This document shows, in pieces, positions 18,874 to 27,491 of a stretch of 64,000 nucleotides of DNA (within the stretch, counting starts at the first letter, position 1; the number at the start of each line of letters is the position of its first letter). Below the pieces are notes generated by a model. That model made no database searches and had not been told where the DNA came from. It saw only the letters and a program-made list of their open reading frames with translations. The position numbers and the translations under genes were made by a program. The stretch comes from Bacteroidales bacterium (GTDB lineage Bacteria; Bacteroidota; Bacteroidia; Bacteroidales; F082), in contig JAKSMU010000006.1 in the NCBI GenBank assembly GCA_024400455.1, positions 62,001 to 126,000 on the forward strand, written 5' to 3'.

Positions 18874-19557
18874 TCAAGGATTGATGTCAAATCTCAAGTA
18901 TTTAATCGTCAGGCCTTGGTCAAGCCACATTTGTTCGTAGAAAGTGCGGATGGTTTTCACTTCCAAGTCATCATCGTTGGCATAAAGGTCATCGTAATTG
19001 TAATAGAGTTTAAGTCCTTGTTTTTCAATCACATCATGCAAGGTGAATTCATACATGATAGGGCTATCAGTCTTCAGGTTCAAGATGCCATCAGGAGTAA
19101 CGATTTTACGGTAACGTTCCAAAAACTCAGGCGAAGTCAGGCGGTGACGTGCATTGCGTTCACCTTCGCCAGGATGCGGGTCAGGAAACGTGACCCAAAT
19201 CTCGGCCACTTCATCCTTTCCAAAGAAATGCTCGATTTGGTCGATGCGGGCGCGGATAAAAGCCACATTCTTCAAATCCTCCTCATTCGACTGCTTCAGG
19301 CCACGCCAAATGCGCGCTCCCTTGATGTCAACGCCAATATAATTGATATCCTTATGAGCCCGAGCCAAGCCAACGGTGTATTCGCCTTTGCCACAACCCA
19401 GTTCAAGCACAATCGGATTATCGTTATGGAAAAAATCCTCGTGCCAGCGGCCCTGCAAAGGGAAACCCTCCGACATGATGCGTTCGTAGGAGTATTCAAA
19501 CAAATTGCCGAATGTCTTATTCTCGGCGAAACGTTCCAGTTTATTCTTTTTTGACAT
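18874..19557 (-). CDS. trmB: tRNA (guanine-N7-)-methyltransferase
   Basis: 227 residues. It makes m7G46 in tRNA with SAM. Visible are the SAM motif LELGCGKGEYTVGLA, the D-I-K-G-A-R-I-W-R-G segment, and the tRNA-binding motif FPDPHPGEGERNARHRLTS, which corresponds to the FPDPW-P-K-x-R-H-x-x-R-R-L motif of enterobacterial TrmB. The C-terminal ends with TIKYLRFDINP. It is on the same strand as its neighbours, with 87 bases to the next gene upstream. Confidence 0.94.
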   Translation of the reverse strand: MSKKNKLERFAENKTFGNLFEYSYERIMSEGFPLQGRWHEDFFHNDNPIVLELGCGKGEYTVGLARAHKDINYIGVDIKGARIWRGLKQSNEEDLKNVAFIRARIDQIEHFFGKDEVAEIWVTFPDPHPGEGERNARHRLTSPEFLERYRKIVTPDGILNLKTDSPIMYEFTLHDVIEKQGLKLYYNYDDLYANDDDLEVKTIRTFYEQMWLDQGLTIKYLRFDINP

Positions 19558-19644
19558 CTTTTTTAGTTATCAGTTATCGGTTTTCAGTTTTCATTAAAAT
19601 ATTGAAACTTTTCTCTTCGAAACTCTTCACTTTAAACAATCCGT

Positions 19645-20739
19645 TCACTTCCCGGCCATAATCCAAGCCTTGGCTTCCGAGTCTTTGGCCTTTATTTCTT
19701 TCAAGGCTTGCTTGGCTTCTTCCATGGTAAAATATTTCCCGTAATACACATCCCAAAGCTTTCCGCGTTGCTTGACAAATGCTGCTTCAAAACCTCTGTC
19801 TTTCAGTGAAACAGCCAATTTATTAGCATTATTTTCAGACGAGAAGCAGCCTCCGACAATAAAGAATTTAGCATCTTCTGAAGGCGTTTCTACAACCACA
19901 TTTTCTTCTGGCAATTCCTGTTGCCCATCAATTATAGACAATGTATCAATCGAAATATCAACCGATTCATTTACAATGCTATCCATTACCGAAAGCGTGT
20001 CATTCACAATAGTATCCGCAAGAATTGGCTTTTCAACCGGTACAATCGTATCCGGAACGACAACAACCGATTCTTCATTTCCGAACCATTTATCGAAATC
20101 TATCTTGATGATTCTAAAATAATTAAGCAAGAACAAGGCAGCGGATATAGTCAAAACCGACAACAAAATCCACAGCCATCCAAGATGTCGTTCCGGCTTT
20201 TCATCATCTATATGAACCGCTTTCTTGTCGACCGTCATAGGCGTATTTTTTTCCTTCTGCTGCTGCGCGATTTCGGTCTTTATTTCTTCCTTTGTCCTCG
20301 ATTGGAAAACCGGAATTGCCTCAAAATCACCGAGACCGAAAGCATCCGAATTGAAGTTCACCGATTCGTCTTGCACAAAATCGATTTCCTGCAAGGCGTC
20401 AAACGACAATCTGCCAAGACCAGGCAACTCAACAGTCTTTCCCGCTTTCAAGTTGCTGAAACAATCGTTGACAAAAATCATCACCAATTTACGGGCTTCC
20501 TCGATTGAAACGTCATTAACTGATGACAAATAATTGGCCAACAAGTCATTATCCTCTCTCCTATTGGCATCAAACGCGATTTTTGCCGTAGGCTGGCTGA
20601 ACTGATGCGTGACGACATTGACCGATGCTGATTCCAATCTGCGGACAAACGCACCCAATCCCGGAACAATGACGACATCATTCTGGAAAAGAAGGTCGGA
20701 TATGGATTCTGTGATGGTGAGCATGGTGGAATTATTCAA
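19645..20739 (-). CDS. HU-CCDC81-type and SPOR domain membrane protein
   Basis: 364 residues with three parts. Residues ~5-115 form the Bacteroidota two-part HU-like (CCDC81-type) domain, with the paired signatures VPGLGAFV and LPGLGRLSF. A single membrane helix lies at ~187-209. The C-terminal ~75 residues (KFFIVGGCFSSENNANKLAVSLKDRGFEAAFVK) are a SPOR domain, which binds denuded peptidoglycan at division sites. So a DNA-binding-like cytoplasmic domain is joined through the membrane to a septal wall-binding domain; a role in division or chromosome organisation is inferred. The ATG at 20739 overlaps kdsB by 8 bases; a second ATG is at 20724. Confidence 0.85.
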   Translation of the reverse strand: MNNSTMLTITESISDLLFQNDVVIVPGLGAFVRRLESASVNVVTHQFSQPTAKIAFDANRREDNDLLANYLSSVNDVSIEEARKLVMIFVNDCFSNLKAGKTVELPGLGRLSFDALQEIDFVQDESVNFNSDAFGLGDFEAIPVFQSRTKEEIKTEIAQQQKEKNTPMTVDKKAVHIDDEKPERHLGWLWILLSVLTISAALFLLNYFRIIKIDFDKWFGNEESVVVVPDTIVPVEKPILADTIVNDTLSVMDSIVNESVDISIDTLSIIDGQQELPEENVVVETPSEDAKFFIVGGCFSSENNANKLAVSLKDRGFEAAFVKQRGKLWDVYYGKYFTMEEAKQALKEIKAKDSEAKAWIMAGK

Positions 20740-21484
20740 AATGATTCATAGTTGAAAAGGTCTCTGCCTTAGCGATGTCCGATGGCACATCGATGGACAC
20801 ACTTTCCGCATCGGTAATGCCCATTCTGATACACATGCCATTTTCAAGCCATCGCAACTGCTCCAACGATTCGGCAATTTCGAGCGACGAAGCTTGCATG
20901 GCAGCAACTTTTCGAAGCGTTTCGGCTTTGTAGGCATAAATGCCAATATGCTTATAGAAAACGCCTTTTACCATCCATTCATCACGGTCGACATTGCGCA
21001 TGAAAGGCATAGGATTCCGACTGAAATACAACGCATCACCTTTTGCGTTCATCACCACTTTCACAGTATTCGGACTGAACAATTCGTCAGCCGAAACAAT
21101 GCGTTTTGCCAACGATGCCAAGCAAGTGTCATCCTTCCGTATCAAATCACACAGCATATTGATTTGCAGCGGATTGATAAAAGGTTCATCGCCTTGAATG
21201 TTGACAACGGCATCATATTTTTCCTCCACCAAATTGAGAGCCTCACGGCAACGGTCAGTGCCACTGCGATGGTTTGGATCGGTCATCACATAACGGCCTC
21301 CGAATGACATCACTTCGTCGGCAATGCGCACGTCATCGGTAGCTACGGCAACTGCATCGAGTTCAGACTTCAATGCCTGTTCGTAGACACGTCTAATCAT
21401 CGTTTTCCCCTTAATCAAAGCCAAAGGCTTGCCAGGGAAACGCGTTGAAGCATAACGGGCCGGTATGATTCCTAAGATTTTCAT
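20732..21484 (-). CDS. kdsB: 3-deoxy-manno-octulosonate cytidylyltransferase
   Basis: 250 residues. It makes CMP-Kdo from CTP and Kdo for lipid A/LPS inner core synthesis. Motifs: IPARYASTRFPGKPL at the N terminus (CTP binding), VATDD, HRSGTDRC, NIQGDEPFI. The length is normal. It lies 2 bases after the deoxynucleoside kinase and overlaps the HU-SPOR gene by 8 bases, so the three genes are co-transcribed. Confidence 0.96.
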   Translation of the reverse strand: MKILGIIPARYASTRFPGKPLALIKGKTMIRRVYEQALKSELDAVAVATDDVRIADEVMSFGGRYVMTDPNHRSGTDRCREALNLVEEKYDAVVNIQGDEPFINPLQINMLCDLIRKDDTCLASLAKRIVSADELFSPNTVKVVMNAKGDALYFSRNPMPFMRNVDRDEWMVKGVFYKHIGIYAYKAETLRKVAAMQASSLEIAESLEQLRWLENGMCIRMGITDAESVSIDVPSDIAKAETFSTMNHFE

Positions 21485-21486
21485 AT

Positions 21487-22098
21487 TCAGAACAATCCGT
21501 TCAAACTTGCCTCAATGCCCTCAATGACTTTACTCAGGTCCTCCGGATTTTCGAGTTCGATGTTATCGGTATCGATAATCATCAGTTTGCCGGCGGAGTA
21601 ATTGGCTATCCATTCTTCGTAGCGGTCGTTCAGGTTTTTCAGGTAGCTGATGCTGATCGACTGTTCATAATCGCGGTTGCGCTTGGCAATATGCTTAATC
21701 AAAGTCGGAACCGAAGCCCTAAGATAAATCAGCAAATCAGGGGCTTGCAAGAACCTAGTCATCAATTCAAACAGCGACTGATAGTTTTCGTAGTCGCGTG
21801 TTTCCATCAAACCCATCGAATAAAGATTCGGTGCAAAGATGTTGGCGTCTTCATAGATAGTGCGATCCTGAATGACATTTTTCCCGCTGTTTCTGATGTC
21901 CATCACCTGACGGAATCGGCTATTAAGGAAGAATATCTGAATGTTGAACGACCAACGCTGCATATCTTCATAAAAACTATCAAGATACGGATTGTGGTCA
22001 ACTTCCTCGAAGTGAGGCGTCCAATTGAAATGCTTGGCCAAGAGCTTCGTAAGCGTTGTCTTGCCAGAGCCAATATTACCAGCTATAGCGATGTGCAT
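21487..22098 (-). CDS. Deoxynucleoside kinase (dAK/dGK type)
   Basis: 203 residues. The P-loop is GNIGSGKTTLTKLLA, the DRx motif is QDRTIYED, and the LID region has RNRDYEQSISISYLKNLNDRYEEW. It phosphorylates deoxyribonucleosides for salvage; the family includes deoxyadenosine, deoxyguanosine and deoxycytidine kinases and I cannot assign the base. It is 2 bases upstream of kdsB and 56 bases downstream of the LptG-like gene. Confidence 0.9.
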   Translation of the reverse strand: MHIAIAGNIGSGKTTLTKLLAKHFNWTPHFEEVDHNPYLDSFYEDMQRWSFNIQIFFLNSRFRQVMDIRNSGKNVIQDRTIYEDANIFAPNLYSMGLMETRDYENYQSLFELMTRFLQAPDLLIYLRASVPTLIKHIAKRNRDYEQSISISYLKNLNDRYEEWIANYSAGKLMIIDTDNIELENPEDLSKVIEGIEASLNGLF

Positions 22099-22154
22099 TT
22101 TGAAATCTTGATTTAAATCAGATTGCGAAAATACGGATTTTTTCCATTAAAAAA

Positions 22155-23234
22155 TCATTTAGGCGCTTTCTTGAGGAAATAAATTGCCAACACGCAGTAA
22201 ATGATATTCGGAATCCAAGCCGCCAAAGCAGGCGACACATTGCCCGAAATGGCAAAAGCCTTGGTGAACGACATGAAAAGAATGTAGGAAAAAGCGATGG
22301 CAATGCCCAAACCCAAATGCACTCCCATGCCGCCCCTCACCTTTCGGCTCGACAACGCAGTGCCGATGAAAGTCAAGATCAGGATAGCAAACGGAGATGC
22401 AAAACGCTGATGCATTTCGAACTGATAGTCCTTGATGCCTTCCATGCCTTTTTGTTTCATGTCTTCAATATGATTCCGCAATTCAAAAAAGTTCATCTCT
22501 TCGAAATCCTCTTTCACCAAATACAAATCAGATGGAGCAAGATTGATGATCGTATCTTTTTCTTTTCCCCGCACAATGTATTCCTGGTCACCATCAAGGA
22601 AACGTTCTGTATAAGTGTGCAAAGTCCATTTGTTCGGCACTAATGAATCGTAATCAATAACATCAGCCAACATCTTATATTTCAATTCATTACCATCATA
22701 TTTTTCCATCGAAAACCTGTAGCCCGTATTTTTATACGCATTAAATGTCTCAATATAGACATACTCGTCCTTGCCTATTTGAAGATGGGTGTTTCGGCCA
22801 GCTCCCCTCACCAGGTTCTCCATGTATTCATTCTTAAACTCTCTTCGGACGACATTCGTTCTTGGAATAAGGAAATTGCTGAAATACAACGACATGCAAA
22901 CAAGCAAAACCGCGGCAATAAGATAAGGATACAAAAAACGCTTGAAGCTGATGCCGCTACTTAGAATGGCGATGACTTCAGTGTGCCCAGCCATCTTCGA
23001 AGTGAAGAAAATGACCGCAATGAAAGTAAAAAGGTAAATGAACAAGTTAATGAAATACGGAACGAAAGGAATATAGTAATGAAACACGACATCTTGCCAA
23101 GGCGCATCGTGTTTGAGAAAACTATCAACATTTTCCGAAAGGTCGAAAATGATGACAATGACAATCAGCAACGAGATGGCAAAAAAGAACGTTCCGATGT
23201 ATTTCTTGATGATATATTTGTCAATCAGTTTCAT
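22155..23234 (-). CDS. LptF/LptG-type permease of the LPS export ABC transporter
   Basis: 359 residues of the YjgP/YjgQ family. Three N-terminal hydrophobic helices (starting KLIDKYIIKKYIGTFFFAISLLIVIVIIF), a ~150-residue periplasmic beta-jellyroll, then three C-terminal helices. Together with LptB it extracts LPS from the inner membrane. Bacteroidota carry two such permeases; I cannot tell LptF from LptG with certainty, though the start and position downstream of tgt resemble LptG of the phylum. The ATG touches the tgt stop codon directly. Confidence 0.9.
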   Translation of the reverse strand: MKLIDKYIIKKYIGTFFFAISLLIVIVIIFDLSENVDSFLKHDAPWQDVVFHYYIPFVPYFINLFIYLFTFIAVIFFTSKMAGHTEVIAILSSGISFKRFLYPYLIAAVLLVCMSLYFSNFLIPRTNVVRREFKNEYMENLVRGAGRNTHLQIGKDEYVYIETFNAYKNTGYRFSMEKYDGNELKYKMLADVIDYDSLVPNKWTLHTYTERFLDGDQEYIVRGKEKDTIINLAPSDLYLVKEDFEEMNFFELRNHIEDMKQKGMEGIKDYQFEMHQRFASPFAILILTFIGTALSSRKVRGGMGVHLGLGIAIAFSYILFMSFTKAFAISGNVSPALAAWIPNIIYCVLAIYFLKKAPK

Positions 23235-24365
23235 TTACAACCTGTTAGTAACTTTCACGAGCATAACATCACGCCATTCGGCGAAATCGCCAGCCAAGAT
23301 ATGTTTGCGGGCTTCGCGCACCAGCCAAAGATAGAAACCGATATTGTGTAAGCTTGCTATCATAGGGCCGAGCAACTCGCCTGCGATGAAAAGATGACGC
23401 AAATATGCTCGTGTATATTGTGTATCAACAAAAGTTTCTCCATTCGGGTCAACTGGCGAAAAATCGTATTTCCATTTTTCATTCTTCAGGTTGATGATAC
23501 CTTCAGAAGTGAAAATCATGCCGTTTCGTCCGTTTCGGGTTGGCATCACACAGTCGAACATATCCACGCCACGTGAGATGCCTTCCAGAATGTTGGCCGG
23601 TGTGCCCACACCCATCAGGTAACGAGGTTTGTCTTTTGGCAAAATTGTGTTGACCAATTCTATCATCTCATACATCTTCTCAGTCGGTTCACCCACAGCA
23701 AGACCGCCAATAGCGTTGCCGTCAGCATTCTTCGAAGCGATGTATTCAGCTGATTTTTCGCGCAAATCACGATAAACACAACCTTGTACAATCGGAAACA
23801 GCGACTGATAATAACCATATTTCGGTTCCGTTTCAGAAAAACGCTGCACACAACGGTCCAACCAACGGTGCGTGCGTTCCATCGACTGTTTGGCATAATT
23901 GTAATCGGAAGTGCCAGGCGCACATTCATCAAACGCCATCATAATGTCAGCGCCAATGCTACGTTCAATGTCCATCACACGTTCGGGCGTGAACAGATGT
24001 TTCGAACCATCGATATGCGAACGGAACTCAACGCCTTCCTCTTTCATTTTGCGGATACCCGTCAACGAAAACACCTGAAAACCACCGCTATCAGTCAAAA
24101 TCGGGCGGTCCCAACCGTTGAACTTATGCAGTCCGCCAGCTGCTTCCAACACATCCAAACCTGGACGAAGATACAAATGATAGGTGTTGCCAAGGATGAT
24201 TTGCGCCTTGACTTCGTCCTTCACATCGCGAATATGGCAGGCTTTCACCGATCCCACCGTTCCGACAGGCATAAAAATAGGCGTTTCAATAAGGCCGTGG
24301 TCGGTCTGCAGCAGACCGGCACGTGCCGAACTTTTCGGGTCGTTTGAGGCTATCGTAAACTTCAT
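23235..24365 (-). CDS. tgt: Queuine/preQ1 tRNA-ribosyltransferase
   Basis: 376 residues. It swaps guanine 34 of GUN-anticodon tRNAs for preQ1. Motifs: TPIFMPVGTVGSVK, NTYHLYLRPG, the substrate-binding DSGGFQVFSL, GGLAVGEP and DMFDCVMPTRNGRNG, which holds the nucleophilic Asp. The zinc-binding C-x-C-x-x-C cysteines of the E. coli enzyme are not visible; the equivalent stretch reads NGETFVDTQYTRAYLRH. As I recall, other Bacteroidota Tgt proteins also lack them. The promoter box overlaps the end of the upstream gene. Confidence 0.95.
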   Translation of the reverse strand: MKFTIASNDPKSSARAGLLQTDHGLIETPIFMPVGTVGSVKACHIRDVKDEVKAQIILGNTYHLYLRPGLDVLEAAGGLHKFNGWDRPILTDSGGFQVFSLTGIRKMKEEGVEFRSHIDGSKHLFTPERVMDIERSIGADIMMAFDECAPGTSDYNYAKQSMERTHRWLDRCVQRFSETEPKYGYYQSLFPIVQGCVYRDLREKSAEYIASKNADGNAIGGLAVGEPTEKMYEMIELVNTILPKDKPRYLMGVGTPANILEGISRGVDMFDCVMPTRNGRNGMIFTSEGIINLKNEKWKYDFSPVDPNGETFVDTQYTRAYLRHLFIAGELLGPMIASLHNIGFYLWLVREARKHILAGDFAEWRDVMLVKVTNRL

Positions 24366-24381
24366 GTGAACTATTTTGGCG

Positions 24382-24389
24382 CAAAGTTA
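24382..24389 (-). promoter_or_regulatory. -7 box of tgt operon
   Basis: TAACTTTG on the minus strand, 16 bases before the tgt ATG. It overlaps the stop codon of the upstream secreted-protein gene, so the tgt-lptG-kinase-kdsB unit can be transcribed separately from it. Confidence 0.5.
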
Positions 24390-24959
24390 CAATTTTTTCC
24401 ACTCGATTTTGGCATACTTCACGCCAATCGGGTTGCAGTCCTGTGATGTAACGACAGTCTCTCCATTGCTGATTTCATATTCTGCCTTGACGAAATGAAA
24501 CATATCCAATCCTACAGGGATATTCTCAAATTCAAACACATAGCGCACTGCTTCACCAACGGGCAATGCCTTTTCCTGATCATAATTTTGCACAAAAGCG
24601 CCTTCAAAAAGATTGCCTTTCCTATCTACTGCCCGCAAACAAAGATTTTCGCCGCAACTTTTTCCAAAAGCAATCACGACAGAATCGTTTTTGGCCGTGG
24701 CCTCAACCGTGACACTCACCTTGCCCGTCAACGAATCGCCGACGCACGAAACAAAAGAAAAAGCCAGAAACGGATAAATCTTACCATCGACCAACATAGT
24801 CGTCTGACTGACAATAGCATCCGTTTTCTTTCCGGCAGCAGGAATGGCCACTTGTTTCCCATTCACCGACTTGGCGCGCATGTTGATGTTTTTCGACTGT
24901 GAAAAACCATTAACCGAGACAAAAAAGGCTACAAGCAATACAAATACTGATTTCTTCAT
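24387..24959 (-). CDS. Secreted protein of unknown function
   Basis: 190 residues. It has a cleavable signal peptide (MKKSVFVLLVAFFVSVNGFSQ) and no lipobox Cys. The rest looks like a single beta-sandwich with strands such as IYPFLAFSFVSCVGD and GEAVRYVFEFENIPVGLDMFHFVKAEY. I do not recognise a family. It has its own promoter (24980-24987) divergent from the glycosyltransferase gene. Confidence 0.7.
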   Translation of the reverse strand: MKKSVFVLLVAFFVSVNGFSQSKNINMRAKSVNGKQVAIPAAGKKTDAIVSQTTMLVDGKIYPFLAFSFVSCVGDSLTGKVSVTVEATAKNDSVVIAFGKSCGENLCLRAVDRKGNLFEGAFVQNYDQEKALPVGEAVRYVFEFENIPVGLDMFHFVKAEYEISNGETVVTSQDCNPIGVKYAKIEWKKL

Positions 24960-24979
24960 TGTAATTTCATTTTAGGCTG

Positions 24980-25008
24980 CAAAAATAGCAAAATCTTTAC
25001 TATCTTTG
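24980..25008. promoter_or_regulatory. Divergent promoter pair
   Basis: TATTTTTG on the minus strand (24980-24987) faces the secreted-protein gene; TATCTTTG on the plus strand (25001-25008) faces the glycosyltransferase gene. The two -7 boxes lie only 13 bases apart, so the two transcription complexes would overlap. Confidence 0.55.
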
Positions 25009-25020
25009 CACTACTATTAA

Positions 25021-25027
25021 AAGGAGG
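25021..25027 (+). promoter_or_regulatory. Strong Shine-Dalgarno sequence
   Basis: AAGGAGG lies 5 bases before the GTG at 25033. Such a full match is unusual among the genes of this window and decides the GTG start. Confidence 0.6.
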
Positions 25028-25032
25028 ACACC

Positions 25033-26196
25033 GTGCATATCATATTCGACTTTAAAAGCTTGAGTTTCATAATTTTATTATGCTTCGGCATATCACTCAT
25101 CATACAACTTATTTACCATTGGGGAGTATTTTCAAAGCTGGCTTTCTTCAAGAAGAAAAATAATGCGAAACCTGACGACAAGCTTGAGCCCGTATCGATT
25201 GTGGTTTGCACCCGCGACGCCTACGAATATTTACAGGATTTGGTTCCCGTTTTGCTCACACAAGATTACCCCGATTATGAAATCGTCATTGTCAACGACT
25301 GCTCGGAAGACGAAACGGAAGAATGGCTGAAAGACATTGAACGCCGCGAAACGAAAATCAAGCCCGTGCAGCTGCGCCAGCACCTCAACTTCTTCAACGG
25401 CAAGAAGTTCCCGCTTTCAATGGGCATCAAATCGGCTAAAAACGATTTGATCATTCTCACTGATGTCAACTGCCTCCCGACCAACAGCCAATGGCTGCGC
25501 AGCGTGGTGAACGGCTACCGTAACAACACTGAAGTCCTTATCGGTTATAGTCCTTACATGATTAAGAAAGGTCTGCTCAACAAAATCATGCGTTTTGACG
25601 CCGTGCAATATGCCATGCAGTATCTTTCGGCTGCCCTCAACAAGCATCCTTACATGGGCATTGGCACCAACCTTTCATATCGCAAGGAATTGTTCTACAG
25701 AAACCAAGGATTCACTTCGCACTATACGACAACAGTCGGCGAGGATGACTTATTTATCAACCAAGTGGCAAACAAGAAAAACACCGAAGTCTTAATCGAT
25801 GCCGAAAACGCCATTTTGACCACTCCGCCACATAAATTCGGGATGTGGGCTCACATCAAGAGCAGCCGCTACTCAACCATTCCACGATACGACGCCAGAT
25901 CAAAAGCATCGTCGGCACTGTTCACATGGTCACATTTTCTTTTCTATGCTTCGTTCATCGCCTTGATGATTCTCAAACCAGCCTTCACCTTATCAATCGG
26001 TGCAGTGTATTACATCCCGATTTTGGTTTTCTTTTTCCTCTTGCGCTATGGTTCGCAAATGATTATCTATCATGGTGCTACGAAGCGCCTCGGCGAAAAG
26101 GGTTTGTTGCCAGGTCTCATCATTTACGATTTGATTTTCGCTTTCCTTACGCCAATTCTTAGGTTAATGGGCAGAATGAAAATCGGCGTGGAATGA
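25033..26196 (+). CDS. Membrane-bound glycosyltransferase, family 2
   Basis: 387 residues. An N-terminal membrane helix (residues ~8-28) is followed by a GT-A domain: VSIVVCTRDAYEYL, VNDCSEDETEEWL, ILTDVNCLPTNSQWL (D-x-D-like metal site), and a TTTVGEDDLF motif. Two or three C-terminal hydrophobic segments follow. It probably adds a sugar to a lipid-linked or extracellular glycan on the cytoplasmic side of the membrane; donor and acceptor are unknown. The start is GTG with an AAGGAGG ribosome-binding site. It stands alone between a divergent gene and a convergent membrane-protein cluster. Confidence 0.88.
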   Translation: MHIIFDFKSLSFIILLCFGISLIIQLIYHWGVFSKLAFFKKKNNAKPDDKLEPVSIVVCTRDAYEYLQDLVPVLLTQDYPDYEIVIVNDCSEDETEEWLKDIERRETKIKPVQLRQHLNFFNGKKFPLSMGIKSAKNDLIILTDVNCLPTNSQWLRSVVNGYRNNTEVLIGYSPYMIKKGLLNKIMRFDAVQYAMQYLSAALNKHPYMGIGTNLSYRKELFYRNQGFTSHYTTTVGEDDLFINQVANKKNTEVLIDAENAILTTPPHKFGMWAHIKSSRYSTIPRYDARSKASSALFTWSHFLFYASFIALMILKPAFTLSIGAVYYIPILVFFFLLRYGSQMIIYHGATKRLGEKGLLPGLIIYDLIFAFLTPILRLMGRMKIGVE

Positions 26197-26250
26197 CTAT
26201 TGCGCTTCTTCCAGCTTCCACATAACAAAATTGCAACATTCCGTAAACCA

Positions 26251-26398
26251 ACAAAGATTCCCCTATCGGGGAATGGATCCATGAGGCTCTAAAGACAGCG
26301 GCGGCGACCCGTTTCCGTCCTGAAACTGAAGTTCAGCCGCCGCCGCTTGCTCTATTAATCCACGGTATCCATTCCCGTCCTTTGGGCGGGAATCTTGT
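26251..26398. repeat. BIME-like element: two inverted hairpins around a GC-rich stem
   Basis: ACAAAGATTCCC at the left end pairs with GGGAATCTTGT at the right end (one bulged A). Each end is itself a hairpin: TTCCCC-TATC-GGGGAA (26259-26272) and CCCGTCC-TTT-GGGCGGG near the right end. ATGGAT(C)C and GG(T)ATCCAT continue the pairing inwards, then AGCGGCGGCG pairs with CGCCGCCGCT, and the middle holds GTTTC/GAAAC and CTGAA/TTCAG hairpins. The GC-rich element sits in the 222-base gap between convergent genes. It could be a pair of REP units, a MITE or a structured RNA. Confidence 0.6.
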
Positions 26399-26418
26399 AC
26401 TTTCATCAACCAAAGCTC

Positions 26419-26961
26419 CTAGCCTGTTATTTCCACCGTCTGTTTGTCGCCCCGCAATGATAGCTTGGCAATAAGTCCATCGTATTTTTGTTTCATGCTG
26501 CTTTCAAAGACCATCTTATTAAAGATAAAGAGAATGCCAAAAACAAGTATGACTACAACATAATACCAGCTCCAAGTATAACTTTTATTATCAAGCATAT
26601 CGTTGGAAATCAAGACGAAAATAAGAGCCAAAGGCATGGAACAATTGAAAATCAAATTCCATTTTTTACATTTTTTCAGTTTCTGAGCCAAATCAACAAG
26701 AGAATCACTTTCGGCATCAACCGATTTAATAGCCCTACGCCAAAACGAACCGATAAGGACATAAAAAAAGACAACAGAGCCAAAGATAATTGTGTCTGTA
26801 ACCTTAAAAGTACGTCCATTAAGAAGCATCATCGCAAAAAGCGAAGCACTTACAAACACAACAATAAAAGGTACAACCTTTAAAAATGTCAAATCAGTTT
26901 TCACTAATTTCTTGATTTCGTTGCGAAGCTCCGTTTCTGTATAAGTCTTTTCCTGTTCCAT
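26419..26961 (-). CDS. Small membrane protein, paralogue 3 of a tandem triplet
   Basis: 180 residues with four hydrophobic segments in two pairs. It starts MEQEKTYTETELRNEIKKLVKTDLT and ends with a helical VFESSMKQKYDGLIAKL segment; both ends are nearly the same as in the next gene upstream. No known family is recognised. It lies 6 bases after its paralogue and is last in a three-gene unit. Confidence 0.7.
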   Translation of the reverse strand: MEQEKTYTETELRNEIKKLVKTDLTFLKVVPFIVVFVSASLFAMMLLNGRTFKVTDTIIFGSVVFFYVLIGSFWRRAIKSVDAESDSLVDLAQKLKKCKKWNLIFNCSMPLALIFVLISNDMLDNKSYTWSWYYVVVILVFGILFIFNKMVFESSMKQKYDGLIAKLSLRGDKQTVEITG

Positions 26962-26967
26962 GATTAA

Positions 26968-27480
26968 CTATTGCGCTTCTTCCAAACTGGCAATAAGTCC
27001 ATTGTATTTTTGTTTCATGCTGCTTTCAAAGACTTTCCAAATGAAGAAAAACAAAGCGACAAAAACAAGCATGGCAACGATAAAAGTCCAATGCCAAGAT
27101 ATGCTTTCGAATTCGAAAATACTTGAAAAGACCAGGACAAACAGACAGAACAAAGGAGTAGAACAGTTATAAATCCAATTCCACTGCCTAACACTTTTCA
27201 GTTTTTTTGCCAAATCAGCGCAGGAATCTTTTTCCGCATCGACTGCCTTTAGCTTGCGATGCCAAATCAAGACAATAATGATGGCGCAAGCAATGGCAAT
27301 ACTCAAAGCAATCATAATCGTATCCTTAAAAAAATCCGATGCAAAAAGCAGTGCAATCGATACAATAAGTATCGGCAAACCGACATAAAGGACGACCTTC
27401 GTTCCCGTCAAATCGGTTTTCACCAGTTTCTTTACTTCGTTGCGAAGTTCCGATTCCGTATAAGTCTTTTCTTTTTCCAT
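26968..27480 (-). CDS. Small membrane protein, paralogue 2 of a tandem triplet
   Basis: 170 residues, four hydrophobic segments, start MEKEKTYTESELRNEVKKLVKTDLT. A ~40-base DNA stretch at its 3' end is almost identical to the 3' end of the following gene, which points to recent tandem duplication. The AVDAEKDSCADLAKKLK helix between membrane pairs is shared with the other copies (SVDAESDSLVDLAQKLK). Function unknown. Confidence 0.7.
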   Translation of the reverse strand: MEKEKTYTESELRNEVKKLVKTDLTGTKVVLYVGLPILIVSIALLFASDFFKDTIMIALSIAIACAIIIVLIWHRKLKAVDAEKDSCADLAKKLKSVRQWNWIYNCSTPLFCLFVLVFSSIFEFESISWHWTFIVAMLVFVALFFFIWKVFESSMKQKYNGLIASLEEAQ

Positions 27481-27491
27481 AACGCAAATAT

